A DNA stretch of 64,000 nt from Phenylobacterium koreense (lineage in GTDB: Bacteria; Pseudomonadota; Alphaproteobacteria; Caulobacterales; Caulobacteraceae): positions 1-64,000 of the forward strand of contig NZ_JBEPLU010000001.1 of NCBI RefSeq assembly GCF_040545335.1, read 5' to 3'. The notes under the pieces are model-generated. The model was not told the DNA's origin, did no database searches, and saw only the letters and a program-made list of their open reading frames with translations. Below are positions 58,590 to 64,000 of this stretch, in pieces. A program made the translations under genes and the position numbers. Position 1 is the first letter of the stretch, and each line of letters opens with the position of its first letter.

Positions 58590-59812
58590 GTGACCGCCGA
58601 GACCTCATTGAAGCGGGCCTGCCGCCACTCGCCGCTGGCCATCACGGCCGCCAGGCGATCGACGGCGTCCCAGACGTCGATATAGCGCAGATAGAGCGGC
58701 GTGAAGCCGAAGCGAAGCACGTTGGGCGCGCGGAAATCGCCGATCACGCCGCGCTCGATGAGCGCCTGCATGATGGGATAGCCCTGCGCGTGCGTCAGCG
58801 CCACCTGGCTTCCGCGCTGGGCGGCCGCGCGCGGAGAGCCGCGGCCGAACTCCGGGCAGCGCTCGAGCGCCAGGTCGAGGAAGAGGTCGCTCAGCCGCAT
58901 CGATTTGGCGCGGAGCTCGGCCATATCGACGCCATCGAAGACGTCCAGGGCCGCTTCCAGCGCCGTGAGGCCGAGCACCGAGGGCGTGCCGCAGAGACCG
59001 CGCAATATGCCTTCGGCCGGCTGGTACTCGTCCGAGAAGGCAAAGGGCGCGGCGTGGCCCATCCAGCCGGAAAGCGGCGTGCGGAACTGCGCCTGCAGCG
59101 CCTGGGACACGAACAGGAAGGCCGGTGCGCCGGGACCGCCGTTCAGGTACTTGTAGCCGCAGCCGACTGCGAGGTCCGCGCCTGCGCCGCGCAGGTCGAC
59201 CGGCAGGGCGCCGGCCGAATGGCTCAGGTCCCAGAGGGCGAGCGCGCCGACTTCATGGGCCCTGGCTGTCAGGGCCGCCATGTCATGGACCGCGCCGGTC
59301 TTGTAGTGGACGTGGGTCAGGACCAGCAGCGCGACGCTCGCATCCAGCGCCTGCGGGATCCGCGCCGCCTCGACCACCCGCAACTCGACCTCGCCCAAGA
59401 AGTCGCGCAGCCCCTGCAGGATATAGAGGTCGGTCGGGAAGTTGCCCGGCTCGCTGAGGATCACCCGCCGGCCGGGCCGCAGCTTCAGCGCGCCGGCCGC
59501 CAGCTTGAAGAGGTTCACCGAGGTGGAGTCGGCGGCGAGCACCTCGTCGGCGGCCGCTCCGATCAGCGGAGCGATCCTGGCGCCGACGCGGCGCGGCAGG
59601 TTGATCCAGTCGGCGGTGTTCCAGCTCCGGATCAGGTCCCTGCCCCACTCGCCGGCGACCGCGGCCTGCAGCCGCGGCCCGATATTGCGCGGCAGGGCGC
59701 CCAGCGAGTTCCCGTCGAGATAGATGACGCCTTCAGGCAGGTCGAACATATCCCGGCGGGCGGCCAGGGGATCACTGCGATCGAGGTCCAGGCAGTCTTT
59801 GCGGCTGAGCAT
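58586..59812 (-). CDS. kynU: Kynureninase
   Basis: 408-residue PLP enzyme cleaving kynurenine to anthranilate and alanine. Typical start [20 protein letters not shown] followed by [13 protein letters not shown], the PLP lysine Lys221 in [20 protein letters not shown], and [20 protein letters not shown] near the end. First gene of the kynU-kynA unit; the fixLJ operon starts about 60 bp past kynA. Yields anthranilate rather than NAD precursors, or feeds 3-hydroxyanthranilate if kynurenine is hydroxylated. Confidence 0.96.
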   Translation of the reverse strand: MLSRKDCLDLDRSDPLAARRDMFDLPEGVIYLDGNSLGALPRNIGPRLQAAVAGEWGRDLIRSWNTADWINLPRRVGARIAPLIGAAADEVLAADSTSVNLFKLAAGALKLRPGRRVILSEPGNFPTDLYILQGLRDFLGEVELRVVEAARIPQALDASVALLVLTHVHYKTGAVHDMAALTARAHEVGALALWDLSHSAGALPVDLRGAGADLAVGCGYKYLNGGPGAPAFLFVSQALQAQFRTPLSGWMGHAAPFAFSDEYQPAEGILRGLCGTPSVLGLTALEAALDVFDGVDMAELRAKSMRLSDLFLDLALERCPEFGRGSPRAAAQRGSQVALTHAQGYPIMQALIERGVIGDFRAPNVLRFGFTPLYLRYIDVWDAVDRLAAVMASGEWRQARFNEVSAVT

Positions 59813-59854
59813 CCGCCGCTCCTAACGGTGATCGACGAGCTTCGCCAGAAGCGA

Positions 59855-60214
59855 TCAGCTATCAGGCTCAGGAACGTAGCTCGGCTGGTCGATGGCGATC
59901 TGGTCCTGGATGTTCGCCTTCAAGGCCGCCAGCAGTCCAGGGGTGTCGCGATCCATCTCGCCGGCGCGCAGGCGGCCGCAAAGCTCCGCAGTCAACTCGC
60001 CATGATCGCCCGCGTGCCCCAGCAGCGCCGCAAGCCGCGCCGTGGCAGCGGCCTCCGCAGTCGGCCCCTGGGCCAGTTCGCGCCGCACCACGCCCAGGGC
60101 GTTGCCGGCCACCCGGGCCAGGAAGGCGTCGCGCGGGGCAAGGCCCGGCCGCACGCCTTCGATCCAGCGGGCGACCGCCTCCACCAGTTCCTCAGCTCGG
60201 GGATGCTCGATCAC
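59855..60214 (-). CDS. DUF6285 family protein
   Basis: 119 residues from GTG 60214 (GGAG about 9 bases upstream), overlapping the upstream phosphotransferase stop by 4 bases. All-helical, starting VIEHPRAEELVEAVARWIEG, then FLARVAGNALGVVRRELAQG and the end DQPSYVPEPDS. This family regularly sits next to a phosphotransferase and acyl-CoA dehydrogenase. Function unproven; a possible accessory of that acyl-CoA pathway. Confidence 0.8.
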   Translation of the reverse strand: MIEHPRAEELVEAVARWIEGVRPGLAPRDAFLARVAGNALGVVRRELAQGPTAEAAATARLAALLGHAGDHGELTAELCGRLRAGEMDRDTPGLLAALKANIQDQIAIDQPSYVPEPDS

Positions 60215-61200
60215 AGGCCGTTCTCCAGAAGGGTGACAAGGTCGATCTCGGTCTCGGACACGCGCCGTCCGATCATCGGCCGCTCGACCGAGACGTCGCC
60301 GCCCCCCGCGTAGCTGGCGTACATCATCAGGCACATGACGCCCCACTTCAGCGAGCCGATGGCCTGCCAGTAGAGCACCCGCGACAATGGAATGCCCCGC
60401 CCGCCTGCCTGGGCGTAACCATCCAGCAGCTCCTGGTACTGGCCGAAACCGCCGACCGGCCGGTCGGCGCGCCCGAAGCGCCACGAGTTCACGCAGATCC
60501 AGCCCAGATCCTCCGCGGGATCGCCGCAGTGGGAAAGCTCCCAGTCGAGGACAGCAACGACGCCCTTGTCGGGGTCGATCATCAGGTTGCCGTTCCTGAA
60601 ATCGCCGTGCAGCAGTACAGGCTCGATCGGCGGCGGCGGATTCTTCTTCAGGTGCTGGAAGGCCAGTTCGAGGATCGGCCGCTCGGCGCCGGAATTGCGA
60701 TAGACCTCCTCGTAACGAGCCAGCTCCTCAAGGGCGCCCACCGACTTCAGTCCCGGCGGCGGTGGGGTCGCGTGGATCTGGGCCAGGATCTGGCCACACT
60801 GGCCGGCGAGCTTTGGCTGCACCGCCTCGAAGCGCGAATCGCCGACGATCTTGCGGCCGAGGGTCTCGCCGGCGATGCGCCGGGTGATGTGGGCTTCGCC
60901 CAGGCCGTCCTCGGGCTTGGCCAGATGGACCAGCGGGGCGACGGGCGCGCCGCGGGCGCCGGCGGCCCGGATCAGGGCCGCCTCCGTAGCGAGCGAAACC
61001 GAGCGGCTGGCCTCGGGGTCCATGGGCGCGGACCTACGGCGCAGGACCATCTCCTCGCGGCCGGTCGGGCTCTCGACCGCAAAGGCCCATGTCTCCATGC
61101 TGGCGCCGCCGGACAGCCTCTGCAGGTCGGAGACGCGCGCGCCCTCCCCGCCAAGCTGGCCAGCCAGGCCCTCCAGCGCCTCCCTCACCTCGTTTGACAT
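60211..61200 (-). CDS. Phosphotransferase family protein (ACAD10-like kinase)
   Basis: 329 residues of the APH/choline-kinase fold: catalytic loop LLHGDFRNGNLMID (HGD, N), metal-binding VVAVLDWELSHCGDP (DWE). N-terminal SGGASMETWAFAVESPTGRE nucleotide-binding region. Mammalian ACAD10/11 carry a related kinase domain fused to an acyl-CoA dehydrogenase; here the acyl-CoA dehydrogenase is the divergent neighbour. By analogy it may phosphorylate a 4-hydroxyacyl-CoA; the substrate here is inferred. Confidence 0.87.
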   Translation of the reverse strand: MSNEVREALEGLAGQLGGEGARVSDLQRLSGGASMETWAFAVESPTGREEMVLRRRSAPMDPEASRSVSLATEAALIRAAGARGAPVAPLVHLAKPEDGLGEAHITRRIAGETLGRKIVGDSRFEAVQPKLAGQCGQILAQIHATPPPPGLKSVGALEELARYEEVYRNSGAERPILELAFQHLKKNPPPPIEPVLLHGDFRNGNLMIDPDKGVVAVLDWELSHCGDPAEDLGWICVNSWRFGRADRPVGGFGQYQELLDGYAQAGGRGIPLSRVLYWQAIGSLKWGVMCLMMYASYAGGGDVSVERPMIGRRVSETEIDLVTLLENGL

Positions 61201-61376
61201 CTCGCCCTCTTGCCGTGGCCTTGAGCGAGCGATCAGGGCGCTGTTTTCACCGCCTGTAAACGGCTCCGCGACGTCAACCCGACTTCGCGATGGCCTGACC
61301 CGGCGTAAGTGCTGACATGAATTAGGCTGCTAGCCAGGCCGGCGGAAACAGCCGGCGTCCCGGGAGGAACATCGCC

Positions 61377-62675
61377 ATGGACTTCAGCCTGCCGCCTGAA
61401 CTGACCGCCTATCTGGCCGAACTCGACGCCTTCATCGAGCGCGAGATCAAGCCGCTGGAGAACGAGAACGACAACATCCGCTTCTTCGACCACCGCCGCG
61501 AATACGAGCGCACCGACTGGGACGCCGGGGGCCTGCCGAAGAAGGAATGGGAAGAACTGCTGGCCGAGGCGCGGCGCCGCGCCGACGCCGCCGGGCACCT
61601 TCGCTACGCCTGGCCCAAGGAGATGGGCGGCAAGAACGGCACCAACCTCGACATGGCGGTGATCCGCGAACACCTGGCCGCCAAAGGCCTAGGCCTGCAC
61701 AACGACCTACAGAACGAACACTCGATCGTCGGCAACAACCCCTTCATCCTGATGTTCAAGGCGTTCGCCACCAATGCGCAGTACGAGCGAGACGGCGACA
61801 AGCTGCTGTCAGGCCAGATGCGCACCGGCTTTGGCCTGACCGAACCGAACCATGGCTCGGATGCGACCTTCATGGAGACCCGCGGAGTTCGCCACGAGAA
61901 GGACGGCAAGCCCGGCTGGCTGATCAATGGCGAGAAGATGTGGACGACGGGCCTGCACGCGGCCAGCCACGTCATGGTCTTCGCCCGCACCTCCGGCAAT
62001 GACGGCGACGCCCTCGGGATCACCTGCTTCATCGTGCCGATGGCCACGCCCGGCGTGAAGATCGAGGAGTATCTCTGGACCTTCAACATGCCGACTGACC
62101 ACCCGCGGGTGTCGTTCACCGATGTATGGATCCCGGAGGACAGCTATTGGGGCCAGGTCGATCGGGGCCTGGGCCTGGGCCAGAGCTTCGTGCACCAGAA
62201 CCGCATCCGCCAGGCGGCCTCCTCGCTGGGCGCCGCGGTCTACTGCATCGAGGAGAGCGTCAAATACGCCCGGGCCCGCAAGCCGTTCGGCAAGGCCCTT
62301 GCCGAGAACCAGGCCATCCAGTGGCCGCTGGTGGAGCTGGCGACCCAGGCCGAAATGCTGCGCCTGCTGATCCGCAAGACCGCCTGGGAGATCGACCGCA
62401 TGGACCACAAGGAGGTCGAGCGGCAGATCTCCGACAAGGTCTCCATGTGCAACTACTGGGCAAACCGGCTGGTGTGCCAGGCCGCCGACCAGGCCATGCA
62501 GGTCCATGGCGGCATCGGCTATTCGCGGCACAAGCCCTTCGAGCACATCTACCGCCACCACCGCCGCTATCGGATCACCGAGGGCTCGGAGGAGATCCAG
62601 ATGCGCAAGGTGGCCGCCTTCCTGTTCGGCTACCTCGGACCCAAGCGCGCCCAGTTCAAGGAAGCGGCGGAATAG
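61377..62675 (+). CDS. Acyl-CoA dehydrogenase
   Basis: 432 residues, FAD flavoenzyme oxidising acyl-CoA. GGGAGGAAC precedes ATG 61377. FAD-binding: TGFGLTEPNHGSDATFMETR, WLINGEKMWTTGLHAASHVM, and the C-terminal VHGGIGYSRHKPFEHIYRHH motif. The catalytic base Glu is expected near the final helix TEGSEEIQMRKVAAFLFG, where ITEGSEEIQ has the Glu. ACAD11/CaiA-like subgroup. Divergent from the phosphotransferase-DUF6285 pair. Electrons would go by ETF to the ETF-QO encoded at 34.8 kb. Confidence 0.94.
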   Translation: MDFSLPPELTAYLAELDAFIEREIKPLENENDNIRFFDHRREYERTDWDAGGLPKKEWEELLAEARRRADAAGHLRYAWPKEMGGKNGTNLDMAVIREHLAAKGLGLHNDLQNEHSIVGNNPFILMFKAFATNAQYERDGDKLLSGQMRTGFGLTEPNHGSDATFMETRGVRHEKDGKPGWLINGEKMWTTGLHAASHVMVFARTSGNDGDALGITCFIVPMATPGVKIEEYLWTFNMPTDHPRVSFTDVWIPEDSYWGQVDRGLGLGQSFVHQNRIRQAASSLGAAVYCIEESVKYARARKPFGKALAENQAIQWPLVELATQAEMLRLLIRKTAWEIDRMDHKEVERQISDKVSMCNYWANRLVCQAADQAMQVHGGIGYSRHKPFEHIYRHHRRYRITEGSEEIQMRKVAAFLFGYLGPKRAQFKEAAE

Positions 62676-62678
62676 GCC

Positions 62679-64000
62679 TCAGGCGAAGGCCGGCTCGGAA
62701 TAGAGCCGGTCGAACATCGCCGGCAGCGCGTCGGGCAGGCCCAGCAGCGGACCAGAGGAGAGCAGCAGCACCGCCTCGTCGCCCTTGAGGCCCGAGAGCG
62801 CGGCCATCGCCTCCTCCGCCGTGGTGACCTTCTCGACCGCAAAGCCGGCCGCCTCGGTCCGCTCCACGATCTCCTCGTAGGTCGACTGATGGTGGCTGGC
62901 CGCGCCATGGACCGGCGGCGGGCAGATCAACACCCTGGACGCGCCTTCGAAAACCGTATCGTACCAGGGCAGAGCGTCGCGACTGCGCCAACTGAAGGTG
63001 TGCGGTTCGAAGACCACCACCAGCGGGCGCTCCGGATAGTGCAACTGCATGGCCTCGATGGCCGAATGCGCCTTCTCGTACGAGCTGCCAAAGCCTTCGA
63101 TCACGGGGATGCGGGAGCTCTTGGTCAACCGATCGAGGCGACGCCGGATGCCGGCGAAGCTGGCCACGCCGCGCGTCAGCGATTCCTCAGAGACCAGGCC
63201 CAGTTCCAGGAGATAGGCCGCGACGCCGACGATGTTCTCGACGTTATGAGCGCCCAGCAGTCCCGTTGTGAGCGGAATCACCCGCCCGTCAGGCGCGACC
63301 AGATCGAACCGGGTCGTCTCGCTGAAGACCACGTCGCGGCAATGCCAGCCTGGGCCAGGCGCGGTATCGTACCAGACCACCCGCGCGGAGGTTTCGCCGG
63401 CGATCGCGCGGATGGCCGGATGCTCGCGCATCACGGCCAGGCCGCTCGCCGGCAATTTGGCCAGCAGGTCGCGGAACGGCGCCTCGTATTCCGGGAAGGT
63501 CGGGAACACGTTGACGTGGTCGTGGATCAGCGAGGTCAGCAGCACGCCGCTCGGGCGGTAGAGCTGGAACTTCGAGCGCCGGTCCGTGTCTGAGAGGATG
63601 TATTCGTCGCCCTCGATCACCACCGGTCCTGAACCCCAGTGGCCGGTGGCCTCCAGCGACGGAGATATGGCGCCGACCATCCAGCCCGGATCGGCGCCGG
63701 CCTCGACCAGGATATGGGCCATCAGGGCGGTGCAGGTCGACTTGCCGAAGGATCCGGCCACGACCGTGACCTGGCGCTGGCTGGTCACCTCGCCCAGCAT
63801 CTCCGCAAAGGTCGTCACCGGGACGCCGCGCGCGCGGGCGGCAATGACTTCACGATTCGATTCACCGCCCAGCTTGGCGCTGGCCCCCAGGACGAGAACG
63901 TCCAGGTCCTGCGGCAGATTCTCCCCGTCGAATCGCCGGTAGAAGGGAAAGCCCAGCCCTTCGACATAGGTGGACATCGGCGGGAACACGTCTTCGTCAG
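62679..64000 (-). CDS. Mur ligase family protein, Mpl-like (N-terminus beyond the right edge)
   Basis: About 440 codons visible; the frame is open to the end of the window with DEDVFPPMSTYVEGLGF, matching the segment after the first strand of Mpl/MurC, so the true start lies outside. P-loop VVAGSFGKSTCTALMAHIL, GDEYILSDTDRRSKF, and the substrate region GAHNVENIVGVAAYLLELG. In Mpl the next motif is DDYAHHPT; here it is EGFGSSYEKAHSAIEAM, so the family's conserved His-His is absent. EPHTFSWRSR replaces EPRSNTMK. Mpl re-attaches tripeptide to UDP-MurNAc in peptidoglycan recycling; this divergent version may use another substrate. Confidence 0.85.
   Translation of the reverse strand, partial: DEDVFPPMSTYVEGLGFPFYRRFDGENLPQDLDVLVLGASAKLGGESNREVIAARARGVPVTTFAEMLGEVTSQRQVTVVAGSFGKSTCTALMAHILVEAGADPGWMVGAISPSLEATGHWGSGPVVIEGDEYILSDTDRRSKFQLYRPSGVLLTSLIHDHVNVFPTFPEYEAPFRDLLAKLPASGLAVMREHPAIRAIAGETSARVVWYDTAPGPGWHCRDVVFSETTRFDLVAPDGRVIPLTTGLLGAHNVENIVGVAAYLLELGLVSEESLTRGVASFAGIRRRLDRLTKSSRIPVIEGFGSSYEKAHSAIEAMQLHYPERPLVVVFEPHTFSWRSRDALPWYDTVFEGASRVLICPPPVHGAASHHQSTYEEIVERTEAAGFAVEKVTTAEEAMAALSGLKGDEAVLLLSSGPLLGLPDALPAMFDRLYSEPAFA

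Noticed and set aside
63989..64000. GTG 63989 as the true start of the Mur ligase
   Set aside because: The codons upstream read DED in frame and match the family sequence, so the gene continues beyond the window.

Overview
The window is a chromosomal segment of a high-GC alphaproteobacterium, almost certainly of the order Caulobacterales (Caulobacter or Phenylobacterium type). The best markers are a popZ homologue (polar organizing protein, known from this group) between tolC and valS, the flagellin-flaF-flbT-flmG cluster under a sigma-54/FlbD-type promoter, and the heme-PAS FixL/FixJ pair. Coding density is high. I see no insertion sequence, prophage, CRISPR array or rRNA operon, so this is core chromosome rather than an island.

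Layout. 1-3.5 kb: flagellin (cut by the left edge), flaF, flbT and a divergent TPR-glycosyltransferase of the FlmG type. 3.5-9.4 kb: a very acidic protein, a MoxR ATPase, a lipoprotein, a universal stress protein, and an HD phosphohydrolase / tyrosine phosphatase / NrtR-type regulator operon. 9.4-20.4 kb: cytochrome P450, DedA protein, small outer-membrane barrel, KAS III synthase, then a leftward run (GNAT, glycine-repeat protein, M49-type peptidase, MscS channel, DUF488, alpha/beta hydrolase) and an EamA exporter. 20.5-29.5 kb: ppdK, glyS, a DUF2314 lipoprotein gene, glyQ, then glnK-amtB. 29.5-44.4 kb: ispE with a TPR lipoprotein, a PEP-CTERM protein, a serine hydrolase, ETF-ubiquinone oxidoreductase, a uracil-DNA glycosylase with an incomplete Fe-S ligand set, a lytic transglycosylase, a Tat-type phospholipase C, a radical SAM protein, a DUF4328 protein and a TrmA/RumA methyltransferase. 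44.5-54.4 kb: two tandem glycine-zipper proteins behind a striking four-copy TGAACG dyad, an M48 peptidase, tlyA, an acyl-CoA synthetase, valS, popZ and tolC. 54.5-64 kb: a PCMT-like pseudo-methyltransferase, tRNA-Cys, an unannotated-size 34-residue membrane peptide, fixJ-fixL, kynA-kynU, an acyl-CoA dehydrogenase cluster and a divergent Mur ligase cut by the right edge.

Functional groups: flagellin production and glycosylation (left end); ammonium sensing and uptake (glnK-amtB); oxygen sensing (fixLJ) beside oxygen-using tryptophan catabolism (kynA-kynU); fatty acyl oxidation (acyl-CoA dehydrogenase, acyl-CoA synthetase, ETF-QO); translation (glyQ, glyS, valS, tRNA-Cys, tlyA, a uracil-5 methyltransferase); and envelope or polarity functions (popZ, tolC, slt, the Mur ligase, the glycine-zipper proteins).

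The observations most worth following up are the flagellin control region with two 15-bp palindromes, the TGAACG dyad, the DUF2314 gene wedged between glyQ and glyS, the degenerate methyltransferase beside tolC, and the 34-residue peptide beside fixJ. Start codons were chosen by eye from Shine-Dalgarno spacing and family alignment from memory; no searches were run.
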